A DNA stretch of 64,000 nucleotides, taken from positions 14,255,137 through 14,319,136 of the forward strand of contig OY741277.1 in NCBI GenBank assembly GCA_963514095.1, in the 5' to 3' direction. The stretch comes from Eutrigla gurnardus. Taxonomy: Eukaryota > Chordata > Actinopteri > Perciformes > Triglidae. Position numbers and translations under genes: made by a program. A model generated the notes under the pieces. It saw nothing but the letters and a program-made list of their open reading frames with translations. It ran no database searches and was not told the origin of the DNA. Each line of letters opens with the position of its first letter. Position 1 is the first letter of the stretch. Shown one piece after another: positions 1 to 41,986 of the stretch.

Positions 1-1013
1 CGCCCTCTCAATAGTTTACTGTAGCATTGAGCTAGCCATAAGTTAGCTAACGTTACGTTAAATGCTAAAAGACCATATCACCTGTTAACAGCCGCTTACT
101 GATCTCACAGGGTGAATAATACTTTCTCCTTCAAAACAGTCTCACGCACTAGAAAGTTTGACGGTTTACGCGTCACTATGGGAACACGCTTTTTTCCTCC
201 TTACGCAACTTTATTGAAAGAGCAACTGCATGACAAAACAGCCAAGCACGCTTGATACTCTGCATTTTCATATTTCACTGCACAATAACGTGTGAAATAA
301 ACCAGTGACGATGAACAGATCCCTTTAAATCTAATTTTAAATTGTGTGAGTTGCTGTCTGTGAGAGGACAGTGAGTTGTTCTGCTACTTTCCGCTATACA
401 CCATATTCCACCCACACCATGGCAATTTCTTCATTAAACCAAACAAAATCTCACTCTTTCTTTTTGGCTCAGTTCCACAGAGTTTCATCCCAGTTTCCTT
501 CACAGTACCCATGCAACATTCTTCCTCTAGTCAAGTCAGCACTGAGAATATCAGAAAACACTTCAATTTGGCATCCTGATACACCTTCATAAAAAAAAAC
601 AAAATCTAATGTTTTCACTGGAACTGGTTACAGTTACTCTTAAGCATAAAGAATTAAAAGAAACATAGAAATAAACGACTTTGTTAAATGTAAATAATTT
701 CCATAATGATGCTACAATATATAACACAAGAATACATAAAGAATATAAGTAAATCATAGAAAAAGGAAAGAAATATATAAGAAATACACACATACAATAT
801 AAAACCACAGTGTAAATAAGTGAGTAAAAATTGCTGGCAAGAGTGTCGTATATAAATGCAAGAAAAAGTATTAAATAATAATATAATTGGTATAAATAAG
901 AATTCAATTGTATGAGAATATTTCTTGAAACTATAAATTGAGGAAAAAGACGAAACATGTCTTTGTTTAAATAGAGAATAAAGAAGACACTTTGATCACG
1001 TATTGCATTATAG
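1..1013. other. Left-edge spacer, no gene identified
   Basis: No splice-consistent or family-recognisable coding sequence is seen. Positions 21-70 carry a cluster of TAGC/GCTA words like those found just downstream of the promoters of atp6v1c1, azin1 and ubr5 in this window, so a promoter of a neighbouring gene could lie near or beyond the left edge; this is inference. From about 590 to 1000 the sequence is AT-rich and contains a long open frame on the minus strand (587-1234) of low-complexity, Tyr/Phe/Leu-rich composition that resembles no family I know. Confidence 0.4.
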
Positions 1014-3014
1014 TTTATTGTTGTAGTCATCATCTGTTGCACTCTCCGCGGGGAGTTACAGCTTAAAGGTAATACAGACTGAGGGTACAAGCTACACCGT
1101 AGTACATGCATGATGCTGTCACACTGTGAGGTTTCCTCTGTGGAGCTCCACCCACACTGTACTGGGATAGTTTCCCCTCTCAGAGACATGGATCTACAGC
1201 CGTCACACTGTAAGTTATCATCGAGGCAACACACACATGATCTACAAACAAACCATCAGAAACAAAGTATGTACAGTTACAGTAGATGACTGTTCAACAT
1301 ACGAGTGTGATCATAAAAGGCAATTCTTAAGGCAGAAATATTTAAGGAGGTACATGAACAACAAAAATGACATCCAGGCCAACAGTCAGGCATTTCTTCC
1401 TGCCGATGAGATTCTGAATGACGGAGGGAAATCAAAAGGCATCATATTAAGACGTACAGTATGTGTTGCACAGCAGGAGAGTATTTTGTTTTGTCTTTTT
1501 TGTCGCCACTACAGTGAACTCGGTTTCATAACCTGTGCATCTGTACATGAACATGAAGTGTTTTATGTATTATGACTAATCCTTACACAATACAAATACA
1601 AGGTCAAGAAAAATAAATCAGTTAATACATACCATATTTATCAACGCAAATGCAAACATGTGCACATATTCATGTAAATGATCTAAAGGCAAGACTTAAA
1701 AACAAATCCTACACGTGGTGCTCCTCCGCACAGCTGAGGGATTTAAGTAAGTTGCAAATGAACCTACAGTAGGAATGTATGGCTAAGAAATGTGCTTTAA
1801 AGGGCCTAAAATAATCTGTTTACAGGTAATGTCAAAGTTACAATAGTTTGGGTTATTTTACATGAGAGACTTCTGTATCATTTGTTCGAAGTGGGCAGGC
1901 CTCAGCTGGAATCGAACGATGATGCATTTCATTGCACCAATCGGCATTTAGCAATGTTTGAATCGACACGACGGTCTACTTGTTATGAGGAGCACTGGGT
2001 CTGGCTGGAACTTGGTCTTCTGTAGCATGTGTGTTACTATGTAGTTCGAAAGGGGGGTTTTGGGCTGACCGTGGGTTTTAGCAGTCGGGAACGTTTAAAC
2101 TAAAGATGCAGCCAAGTGCACCATGGGAAATGTCTTTTAAGCTTGATCCATACAGGGACAAATAGACACACACACATCAAATCTCTGGTGTGTCAATCAA
2201 ATCAGATGAAATATTACCCACACAGTCCTGAATTTGAGACATTGAGATTTGAAAACCGGGACTCGGCCCAGTTTATCTCATGGCTTTGTTGAAAGACCAC
2301 TGCAAGCAAACATCAGGGGTAAATAACTTTTCTGTGGGTGACATAAAGATGAGAAACATGCTACTATTTGGCACTAAATCTGCTTGAAAACAGATTGTTC
2401 TTTTGAGAACGCTTAGTCAAGAGGAAAGTGGGGTGGAGTCTCATTATCAGCAAAACTATAAAACAAGATGACTTCATCGAACAATCATTTACTGTATACA
2501 TGTAAAAAAAAAAAAAAATCAAAACCCATACAAAATGTACAGTTTAATATTCCATATTTTCTTGTGTCACTCTCAGTTACACTATGATGTCTCCGCAGGC
2601 CTCGTGTCTCCTGCAGTAGACTACGCCTGAGGAACTCATCACACACATCAGTCCCTCTTCGGTCTTGTGCTTATTGATTAGAATGTGAGTTGGGTTGGAC
2701 CACGCTGGTGCCATTAGAGGGGAGGGTTGTTCCACTTTGACACCAATTTGTCATCAAAGAGTTCCTCTCTCTTTACTCAAACTTCTGTGAACCCAGATTA
2801 AAGGATCTTCTATATGGTAAAAAAAAAATGGCAGATCTACAGTGTTGTCCGAAGGAGCTGGATGATCAGGACACAACGACCAAAACACTGAGGTTCATAC
2901 CAACCATTCTGACTTCTGCTTTATCCGACTGAACTATACATGTAGAGTGAGATCATATCCGGTGTCGAGTGTGCTATAGGAGCTGGAAGCAGCCAGAGAG
3001 AGATTTTAAGAGTT
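1014..3014 (-). other. spire1: spire1 3' untranslated region (candidate extent)
   Basis: Sequence downstream of the spire1 stop codon on the minus strand. Candidate polyadenylation hexamers read on that strand are ATTAAA at 2544-2549 and AATAAA at 1014-1019. Which one is used, and so where the transcript ends, cannot be settled from sequence alone. No other coding sequence was recognised here. Confidence 0.4.
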
Positions 3015-32514
<29,500 letters not shown>

Positions 32515-32729
32515 CCTTTCATTATCTCAGCGCCGGAGGCCCGATAGCGAGAACAGGTCCAGGCCGATATTGTGTGAGGGGGAACCTGGAGGCATGGATG
32601 CTCGTTCTCCCTCCTGCTCCCCGGAGCAGCAGACGGCGTTTGCGTGTGAGGTCGGTGTGATTGTAGCCTTCTTTACCGCGTCTCACATCACCAACCAGCA
32701 GGTCTGGCAAACCCACTCTGTCGTCACAT

Positions 32730-32731
<2 letters not shown>

Positions 32732-32825
<94 letters not shown>
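32732..32825. repeat. (TC)n then (AC)n microsatellite
   Basis: About 81 bp of uninterrupted TC followed by a short AC run, about 220 bp upstream of the spire1 start codon; on the spire1 strand it reads as a GA repeat. Confidence 0.97.
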
Positions 32826-34225
32826 TTCCTGGCGTTTTAAGAGATTGATCGATTAAAATACCGCGCAGACTTCTTTCTTTTTCAAATCCACTGTGGTTAG
32901 CTGGAATTTATAAAACATTTTACATAGTGCTGATTATTAATGCATATTGAGAATCTTTTATACACAGTCAACACATTGGTGAATACAACCACTTGATGTG
33001 TTGATATTGTATCTGTTGAAAATGTTCAGATATCAAGTTTTTCTCTTATTTGCCTGATTATTTGTAGAATTAGGATGGAGTAGATTGCCCTAAATGTGGC
33101 TGATTGCTATAGATCATAGCTACACTTATTTTCAACCTCATTCAAGTTATCCATGTATCATATTTTACAGTTTGTTGTTTGTTGTTCAGTGATTTTGATT
33201 CAGCATGTTCTTGTATAATATAAATCTTAAAGTAATGTCATACTTTGTCCCCTGTGCACCGACCGATCCAATAACTGACTCTGACTGAACTGAATCATGC
33301 AGTTTATATCTAACACCTGAGAGATGGCTGTGTACTCCGATCATTGTGGAATTAAATGGATGTCAAACTGAATTTGCTTGGGAGCTCAGTGCAGTTTGCA
33401 GATTTACCATATGACTTTCTTTCAGTTACAGAACTTACATACAGTTCAGACACTTAATTGTATGCGGATGAAAAATAACTACATTTACTCGTACTGTACA
33501 ACTTTGGTAATTGCACCTCATGGGACTATTTTCATTTTACGTCACGTTAATTGGAAACATACATTTCTCACACAAAACACATGATCACTAAAATATATTT
33601 GAGGTCAAACTTTCCAACAGTAAGTGTCCTTAGATCCTTTTGTTGTGATATGACACTATAAATCAAATGTAATTCAATTAAATTGAATGTGAAGTAGTTC
33701 AAAGTGGCTCTACCTCAGCCACATGCCAATAATGCATCAACTGCAATGATACACTTTGCAGTAGCATTTGTACTTTTGATATTTTAAGAAAGTGTTCTGA
33801 TGTGAGGACCTCATCTAACGTGCCTGTGTGGTGCCCTCTGCTGTCGGTATCTCAGCGGTCCTCCAGGTTGAAACTCAAGTATTTGTCTTGCAGCTATGTG
33901 GTTTCCTGGAGGAACTGTCCTTGAAATTGCTTGCGGCTCCGCATATGATCATGCATCATCACAAGGCTTCACAGAGGATCTCTCTCTTTACAACACAGAG
34001 ACACTGCTTACATGTTATTCATTTCTATCTCACGACCATCACAACGCCCACAGCATATTCAGTTGTATTTTTGACTTTTCAGAGAGTTCTGGCCAATGGG
34101 GGTTTCAAACTAAAAGCAAAAATAAGTATCGTGATATGTGTTCAATCCAAATAGAATCATAATATTATTAATTGATATATAGGGTGAGCATTTAATAATC
34201 AGTTCACAAATGCATACGTTTAAGA
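32826..34225. other. spire1-atp6v1c1 spacer
   Basis: AT-rich sequence between the spire1 promoter and the 3' end of atp6v1c1, two genes in the same orientation. Short open frames are present but none has a recognisable family motif or splice support. No repeat was recognised. Confidence 0.5.
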
Positions 34226-34764
34226 TGATTTATTCAACAATCATATTTATTCAAATCAACGGCTTACACAATACTCTGATAAAGATCTTAATTGACAGCA
34301 AATATACACAATGTGACACAACACACACACACACACACTTGTTTCAAATCTTTTTTACAAAGTCTGCAATCTCAGAAACACATCCCAGATCTGGTTGCCG
34401 TGGGTTACAGAGATAACATTGCCCGTTATGTAAACACAAATGTCTGAACACCGATAGAGATGCAAGATGTATAAATACACATCAGCACACATGGAATGAC
34501 AAAGTAAATGTACAACTCTTCAATATGTTTTATTTTATCCACGTCACAAAACAAAAGAAGAAAAACAAACTGTAAACAAAAACAATAATTAAAAATGTCT
34601 TCCATTTTGTTGTAAAAGTTCACCACAGGGAATGAACATGCAGCGTTGTCATTCAAGCAGCTGGTGGGGAGAGGTGAGGAGACAGAGAGCGGGGGTGAGG
34701 GGAGGCGAGGGAGGTTTGATCCAACTTATACAACACACGACATGAAGACAAAGCGGGGAACGCG
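34226..34764 (-). other. atp6v1c1: atp6v1c1 3' untranslated region (candidate extent)
   Basis: Downstream of the stop codon on the minus strand. Candidate AATAAA hexamers on that strand lie at 34529-34534, 34246-34251 and 34229-34234. Which is used cannot be told from sequence. Confidence 0.5.
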
Positions 34765-37700
34765 TTACACTTTAAAGTCCAGCATGTTGCAGTCGATCTT
34801 GTAGTAGACGTAAGGATAATACTCCTGCTGGCTCAGGTTGAGGCCTGGGATGTCCATCGCAGACTGATAAAAAACAAAAAGACAGTTGAGGAGTGTGTGT
34901 AAGCAGCCGTTTCCATTACTATTGAAAGAGCCCCACCCAAAACAAAAAACATAGCAGAATTTAAAACAAAAAGGCTGATTGTCAACATCCCAGGCATTTA
35001 CTCCAAACTTTCCATCCATCCATCCATCCATTTTCTACCGCTTATCCTGTATTCAGGGTCGCGGGGGGGCTGGAGCCGATCCCAGCTGTCATTGGGCGAA
35101 GGCAGGGTACACCCTGGACAGGACGCCAGTCTATCGCAGGGCCGACATGTAGAGACAAACAACCATTCACGCTCACATTCACACCTACGGGCAATTTAGA
35201 GTCATCAATTAACCTATCCCCATCCTGCATGTCTTTGGACTGTGGGAGGAAGCCGGAGAACCCGGAGAGAACCCACGCTTACACGGGGAGAACATGCAAA
35301 CTCCACACAGAAGGAACCCGGGCCGACCCGGGGATCGAACCCAGGACCCTCTTGCTGTGAGGCGAGAGTGCTACCCACTACACCACCGTGCAGCCCACTA
35401 CTCCAAACTTTAACATTGAAAATAAAAAGTGTCTTATCATTAACATATTTACACTGCCAAGAACTGTCATCAAATTCTCTAAAACTCAAACTTAAGTTGA
35501 TGAAAAAAACTTGAACTCAACTTTATCAACAATAAGTCCTGATTTTATATAGTAGCAGTAATATACTTACGTCTGGGAAGTATCTTCCAATTTAAAAATA
35601 AAGGTATTTTCCTCCAAGTGTAGAATCATTATGGGCTGATATGAATGTGCTTGTATATGGATGTGCACAAGCGTGCATAGATACATGCAAAATTAAGCTA
35701 GTTTCTTCTCTCTTTTAGTTTGTTTTGTGTCCATTGGCCACATGTGTATCAGTTTTACCCGAGTTCTTTAAAAGAAAACCTAATAAAGTGTAAATAACAA
35801 ACAAAGCATTGTTAAAAGACTGGAATATCAGCGACTACAGCCTCAATAAAGACATTTTTTGATATGCAAATACAAGTTCAAAGTATAGATCGTATGTAGC
35901 AAGGTTAAGGCCACTGTCGTTGTTGTCTCTATGTGCAGTAACCAGCTGTGGCCATGAGAGGGAGCACTGGTTATTCTCTGACACTGACTAGGAGAAATTA
36001 GAGAGTGCAGCAGTAGAGGCTCCATCGGTGTAATCCACATTGTAAATACTGATTCTATACAGAATGCACGACATACTCATTGCAGTAGTAGGACCCTTTA
36101 GTACTCACATCGATGATAGCAGCTGCACTGCTGTCCAGATGCTTGTATAAGTCATTGAGCACCTCCCTCAGCTTCTTCATGGTCTTCTTGCTTGGCTGCA
36201 GGAGCATGGCCTGGAAGTTCACCGGCAGCCCGTATCTGAAGGAACGCATCACATAAATACGCTCATCACTTTTCTTTCTTTAGGTTTTTTTTTTTAACTG
36301 TCATCAATGAAAACGAAGCAAGCAACTGTCAGTTTGTTAGTAGTTTACAGATGGGCGATATTAAGACTGTATTTCTGGTCACAGTACCTTAAAACCGATT
36401 CCACAAAGACCCTCAGTGCTTTAATATGAATCCATGCGATGAAGGCTTCACTGAAGTTCACTTTCAGCCATCGGACGAGTGGACCCTGCAGAGAACAGAC
36501 CAGAGTTGTATCGTTTTTGGACGTGGTGCTCTTATAATCTCGTCCAAACGGGAGAATGAATTTTAAATGAATGAGAATGAATGGTCGACACGTCTCTAAG
36601 ATAAAGATAGAGCTACATTCATCTTTCTGTCCTCATCCAATCAGATGAAAAACAACATTTCTAAAACAGGTGGATTTACATTATCCTCATGAAAACATCT
36701 GGAGTGCTAACTGCAAGTGTTCCTTGATATAGTATGTATATAATAGATGACGAGGAGGCCTTAAAGTACCCAGTGTGGAACTGAATCAATGAGTTTTAGC
36801 AGCAGAGCATTACAAATAAATCTCAGATAGAACACTTCAAACTACTTACATTGACAGTATTTGCAGAAAATAATAACAAACAAACTTGAGAAAACATTTT
36901 AAAAAGTATTTTCCAGTTCCATCTCTTACAAACTGCTTCTTCTTATCTGTGGAGAGCCGTGTCATCTCCTCTTTGTCCGCCTTCATCTCCTCTTCATTGT
37001 ACTGGAAGTCTCTCACTGTGAATCTAGAAATAAGGTGCGGAGGACAGAAATCAGCATCATCTGAGCATCAATATTTCTGTGCGTTTAAAGATACCGATGT
37101 AGACCCTGTGATCACTGTGTAATTGATATTTTTAGCTGGAGCTATTTATATTTGCCTGACAGTCTGGCATCTGTTGAAATGTTCTCTCGCAGACACATTT
37201 CACACCTCTTGTCTATAATGATGAATGGTGTTAGCTCCTCTTACTTGTTCTCTCTGGCTTTGTGTTTGAAGTCATCGATGGCTTTCAGAAACAGAGTGAC
37301 AGAGAACAGTCCACTGTCATGGTCTTCAAATAGCAGACTGGAATAAAAGACAGGTCATATAATAAAATCAATAATAAATATCATATAAATGATATATATT
37401 TATGTTATAGAAAAAAAATAACTATATATATATGCATACACATGACTTGACCTACTTTGAGGATCGAGGCACCACCATCTCAGCCAGTGTTTCATACATT
37501 TTCTGCCAGTCAGCATATGCAATCCTGAAAGAGCAGAGGAAGAGCAGATACTAAGAACGCATCACATTTCTCTTTCTCCTGAATTGTACCGCCACAGGGC
37601 TCTAATTCAATCATTTGCATGGAGACGCGTTTGCAATACAAGGAAAAAAACAAATCCTCACTTTGGTACAACCACCAGCAGAGTGATGAGGTACTCCGAG

Positions 37701-40505
37701 TCCAGTACAAAGTCTTCCTTCTTGACAATGTCAGCCAAGCTTCTGGTCAGCAGGCTCCCCCTGGTGGCACATAGCAGTGTTACAATAACACCAATGTGAC
37801 ACCGAGAAGTGTTTACTAAGCTTTACAGGGTCACAGTAACTTTTCAGAACGTACTGACACGTTCATGGAAACAGGGTCAAGGATCAGTGAGGTAAACTTA
37901 TTTTGGTAGCATTGGATGTGTGATTACTCACGCATTTTTTCTTTCCAAGTTCTGTAGGTTTCCCTTCAGGTTGTTATACGCCGATGCTCTGGTCTTCAAG
38001 TCGTTGTCAATCTGACTTACTTGCTGTAAAAGATTAAAAAAACCCTTTATGATTGACAAATAAACTACAGAGTAACTTTAACATACATCGCTACACAGGG
38101 TTGGATGGGAATTAAAATCCTACATTAGAGCCCTATCACTGCCCATTAGGCTACATATGTAAGTACACACAATTTACAGAAATATCTGGACAAATATTGA
38201 TGAACCTACATGCTGAAATCACAACTATATTACTAACTGAGAGACCTACCTTTGAGATGATTTCAGAGATGTTTTTAAGTGACTGTTTGATGGGATATTT
38301 TGCCATGTCCCATTGAAATCTTGTGATATAGGTGACAAGATCAACTGTAAAAACAAGACAACAAAAGACCTGTCAGGCTATTATCCGCTTGTTAATAGAT
38401 TATTGTAAGACAGAAATTGGGTAAAGCTACAATTTTATTGCAGGGTGATTTCAGATCTGATCCATCGGATAGCTGTAAAGTGGCATTTTCTTAAGAGTAT
38501 GGTGTATATGTATAACAACAGTGTGCCTTAAGTTGCTATGGTCCAGGTAACCTTGCTTTCATTATCCCACAGCTTTTTTTTGGTATTAAAATAATCTGGA
38601 CACATTGTGTTGTGGCCATGACTGTACCTCCATTTGCCAGCAGGTTCTCTTGGACTTTGTCTCGACTGTCTTCCAGCACGTCAGCCATGTACTGAGCAAC
38701 CTTCTTCACCACACTGTGAACAGCCAAGAGACATGAAAACAGCCCTTGCCAACACAAACCGCATGCACAAAGGCAGCGTAAACTGCACTTTCACCCTGCA
38801 CATGCTCACACAACCACCACAACCTCATCCCCCAAACTCAACGCAAACACACATCAAAACCTTTCACATATTCCTGTCGAGGTAGTTTCCTGACAAGGCA
38901 ATTTATAATATGGCAGACGTGCAGAGTTCAGGGTATTTAACCACACTGTTAAGCAGCACATCAAAGCAGAACTGTGTCTTCAGTAGTGATGCCAGGGAGA
39001 GACTGACAGCCAAGTCACATCTCATGCCGAAAAAGTTCATAAGAAAGCACATTTGCCACTAATATAAAAGAAAATAATACAAATCAAAATAATCAAATCA
39101 AAACATCAGTAATAGTATTAAACTACAGTGATTTTTACAGATATGCTGGATGGAAACTTCAAAAAATAAACCATATTAAAGACAAAGTGAAACCGTGTTG
39201 CAAGGCTGGTCTTTCTCACAGTCTTGGAAATATCTACAGAGGAAGCCAAGCAGAGCTCAGGCAGTAATGGCTGTGTGTGAGTTTTGAATGTCAATATTTC
39301 CAAAAGGCTAGAAATTAGACTCAAACACACTTGCGGCACATAAGTCATTGGGTATAAATATGACTAAAGACAGAGTTGCTGGTGTGTCACCCAACTGTAA
39401 ATCGCCAAGTTTAGACGGAGAGGCCCGCTAGCATCAGGCTCCTGTGAAATTCCTCATTGTTTCAAGGTAAGCGAATGGATTAGGGGATGGTAAACCAGCT
39501 ACATCAGAGGGTCAGAGAATGCTGCACAGGTTAGGACATTTTTTTTTTTTTTATCCATGTCCTTTAAAACATAGACCGCATTCAGCATGATTTTGAGAAC
39601 CCTATAAAATAACATTTTAATCACTAAAATGACGACTCCTCAAATATTGCAATGTTCATTCCAGGTCAGAATACAGAAGATAAGCATACCCTTCAACAAA
39701 GGAGTCTAATTTGGCCAGTTCATCCGACAGCCCAACCAAGACATCTAGTGTCCCCACCTGTTTTTGAACACAAAAAAAAACAAAACATCAGCATATTATG
39801 ACTTTTGAGTCATCAGTCCAGAGATTTGTGTCGTTTTGATGTGGGGTCAGCGAGGCTGTGTTTTAACAGTGACATCCAGGGGGCCCTATGTGCTTATGAT
39901 GGCGCCTCTTTGTCTAGAGCCGCTCATGCATCGCTAACCGCTCCAGGAGAACATTACAGGCCAACGTGGCTGCAAGGTCAGCGGGGTTACTTCACCTTCG
40001 GCACAGAGGGGAACCGAACCAGACGAGCTGACCTGCTCTGTGGACGAAAAACTTCACCAAACCAACGCTTCAACATGCGGACAACGGATCTGTGTAAAGA
40101 CTGCTTCCCATACACACAATCAGCTTATTCTTGACAGTGGATACATAAGGTGAGTGATTTTGATTTAAGCCTACTACTGCATGTAAAACCACCTTTAGTT
40201 CTTTTTTTAAATAGATAAAAAAAAAAAACTATGAATCATGCAAGAAAGAAAATTATGTCCACAATCTGCTATTTGAGTTCATAGATTAATGACCACAAAG
40301 AAATGGCCCCGTACTTCAGCATGAGAGGAGGTAGTATGATGTTCTGAGGAGAAGATCAGACACCTGTGCTAACCTTGAGATCTGGGATGTTGAACTTGTG
40401 GTTTGTGGAGAGGTTGTTGGTGCGCGTGGTGGCTGCCATCATTTGGTCCCATGTTTGCTGGCAGGTCTTCTCTCCCGGGGCAGAGATCAACCAAAACTCT
40501 GTCAT
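34765..40505 (-). CDS. atp6v1c1: V-type proton ATPase subunit C1, complete, 12 coding exons
   Basis: Subunit C of the cytosolic V1 sector, part of the peripheral stator that joins V1 to the membrane V0 sector during reversible assembly of the proton pump. Exons, 5' to 3': 40505-40374, 39757-39690, 38713-38628, 38344-38250, 38023-37932, 37760-37662, 37524-37456, 37337-37245, 37023-36930, 36485-36388, 36235-36109, 34863-34765. The sum is 1152 nt (383 codons plus stop); the human protein has 382. The protein begins MTEFWLISAPGEKTCQQTW and ends SQQEYYPYVYYKIDCNMLDF plus KV, near-identical to vertebrate C1 throughout. The start is the ATG preceding that conserved N-terminus; a leader acceptor lies 19 nt upstream. 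The 1.2 kb last intron contains a SINE. The C1 paralogue a/b is undetermined; C2 is unlikely, since C2 carries an internal insertion not seen here. Confidence 0.97.
35012..35398 (-). mobile_element. Full-length tRNA-derived SINE with 13-bp target-site duplication
   Basis: 387 bp element on the minus strand, flanked by identical 13-bp direct repeats TACTCCAAACTTT at 34999-35011 and 35399-35411. Its head carries RNA polymerase III promoter boxes: an A-box-like TGGTGTAGTGGG (complement of 35374-35385) and a B-box GGTTCGATCC (complement of 35332-35341). Its tail is an (ATGG)n run next to the left duplication. The body matches a repeat family very common in teleosts. The intact duplication suggests a fairly recent insertion into atp6v1c1 intron 11. 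Confidence 0.9.
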
Positions 40506-40524
40506 GGTTACAGCTCAGATGCAG
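40506..40524 (-). other. atp6v1c1: atp6v1c1 leader, start-codon exon
   Basis: 19 nt of leader between a good 3' splice site (TTTTCTCTAG, AG at 40526-40525) and the start codon. It implies an upstream non-coding exon; the best partner donor is at 41011-41010. Confidence 0.75.
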
Positions 40525-41011
40525 CTAGAGAAAACTGAGAGGGGGGAATTAATTTAGACTAATTATGCGCTGTTATAATACAGGTCAACACTTGATAAAA
40601 ACATTGAGAAACGCTGACTTGGCTACAGCAAAGGTAAAGCACTGCGTCTCCTGTCTTTAGCTACACCTCAGCTCCAGAAAGCTGCTTGTGATGTCATCAT
40701 GAATCGTCCTGACGTTGTTTACTGAGGAAGCAAACAAGCAAGCTAACGAAACCATGCTACACGAGCAACAGGAGCGCATCGGATGTTAAATTCCAGTTCA
40801 GGCTGACGTTAATATTTTTCCAACACTACATATTTTCATCCCATGACTTCTATTTCACGCCAGGGGGCCATAAATACGATTTAAATCGTACTGAACACAA
40901 ACCAAAGCTAACTAAAACGATGGTTAAGGTCAGGCAGCATCCAGCAGGGATTAGCTACCACTTAGCTATCAGCAAACGGTGGTTATACTAGCGTTTGACA
41001 GTTTCACTCAC

Positions 41012-41240
41012 CTGTGAACAAGAAATGTGTCCGTTAACAGTGGAAGATATGGCTGTTGATAGCGTTTCTATGGCTTGATCATTTTCATAGTTGCCATTCA
41101 ATACAGTTGGTGAGGTCTCCTCCTGACAGCAGCATCAGAGTCAGCTGATCTGCCAGAGGAACCGGAAGGCCTCTCACACTGCTGCTCACCGAGGAGACTC
41201 GGCAGCGACCACAGCTGGCGGACGGTGGGTACTGCAGGGC
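41012..41240 (-). other. atp6v1c1: atp6v1c1 non-coding first exon and promoter (approximate)
   Basis: A strong donor (CAG followed by GTGAGT) ends an exon at 41012 on the minus strand. The upstream sequence to about 41240 is moderately CpG-rich and probably contains the transcription start, whose exact position is not visible. The intron between 41011 and 40525 is rich in GCTA/TAGC words. Confidence 0.6.
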
Positions 41241-41254
41241 AAGACACTGAAATA

Positions 41255-41323
41255 ATGAAAGTGATTCTTGTGATTTTGCTGCTCAGCTTCAAGGACACTT
41301 CAGTAGGGCAGATGCCTGTGAAC
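41255..41323 (+). CDS. Possible signal-peptide exon, divergent from atp6v1c1
   Basis: A 23-codon frame starting at ATG 41255 reads MKVILVILLLSFKDTSVG followed by QMPVN, then meets a consensus donor GTAAGC at 41324. A short hydrophobic core after a Lys followed by polar residues resembles a secretory signal sequence. It points away from the atp6v1c1 promoter, as a bidirectional transcript would. No second exon was recognised in the following 4 kb, so it may be chance or a non-coding RNA. Confidence 0.2.
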
Positions 41324-41928
41324 GTAAGCGATAGAGGTCAAGGAAATCAGGTGAAGGAGGGTCTTAAAAAATATACCAGAAAAGCCTCACACTAGAACTG
41401 TCTCAATATTGTATGAATGTTATGCAACATACATAGATCAGTAACACAGATGAGGACTTTATTTATCAGACTAGGGCAGATATTTCCAAACCACAGTCAA
41501 TTCCAAGAAAGGCATATTAAGGTGAGGCAACATATTTAATTACTGATATGTAATTTAACCAAATTCCTTTATTACAAGATGTGAAAATAACTCCAGCCCA
41601 GACTCGAGCATCAGTCCACATTCAAAGTGCATTATTACCTTATTAGAGAAGGACATAGAGGAGCTTGGTTGCCAAGTCAGCAGCATTTGAGGCTTTAGAG
41701 TTGCTAAATTTAGAAAAGCCGGCTCAGGTTTCCTGACTTTGGGTGTCTCCTACACAGATTCTGAGGAAAACGCCCCCCAAAGGGACATGTTTATAGTTCA
41801 GTGGGTCTGGGGTTCATTGTTTGGGACACAATGGTTGGTCTGCCTGGAGCCAACCCTCGACATCAAACGGCAGGCCAAGTTTGCCCATGGCTGGTGAGAG
41901 GCCAGTCTGCTGGGACGTTATCAGGACA

Positions 41929-41930
<2 letters not shown>

Positions 41931-41984
<54 letters not shown>
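41931..41984. repeat. (AC)n microsatellite
   Basis: 54 bp of uninterrupted AC in the atp6v1c1-azin1 spacer. Confidence 0.97.

Positions 41985-41986
<2 letters not shown>

Noticed and set aside
587..1234. 215-codon open frame on the minus strand, with hydrophobic Tyr/Phe/Leu-rich C-terminal half
   Set aside because: Lies in AT-rich DNA at the end of the spire1 3' region, starts at a non-ATG codon, shows low-complexity composition and no family motif; best explained by AT-rich bias.
32522..32821. 99-codon minus-strand frame with Arg-Glu repeat upstream of spire1
   Set aside because: Translation of the (GA)n microsatellite upstream of the spire1 promoter; not an N-terminal extension, since it is not in a conserved frame with exon 1.
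35332..35398. tRNA-like A and B boxes, considered as a tRNA gene
   Set aside because: The boxes belong to the SINE head; the element continues for 320 bp to an (ATGG)n tail with target-site duplications, and no cloverleaf with a proper acceptor stem was found.
35214..35514. Open frames on both strands at 35214-35514
   Set aside because: They run through the tRNA-derived SINE and have no coding meaning.
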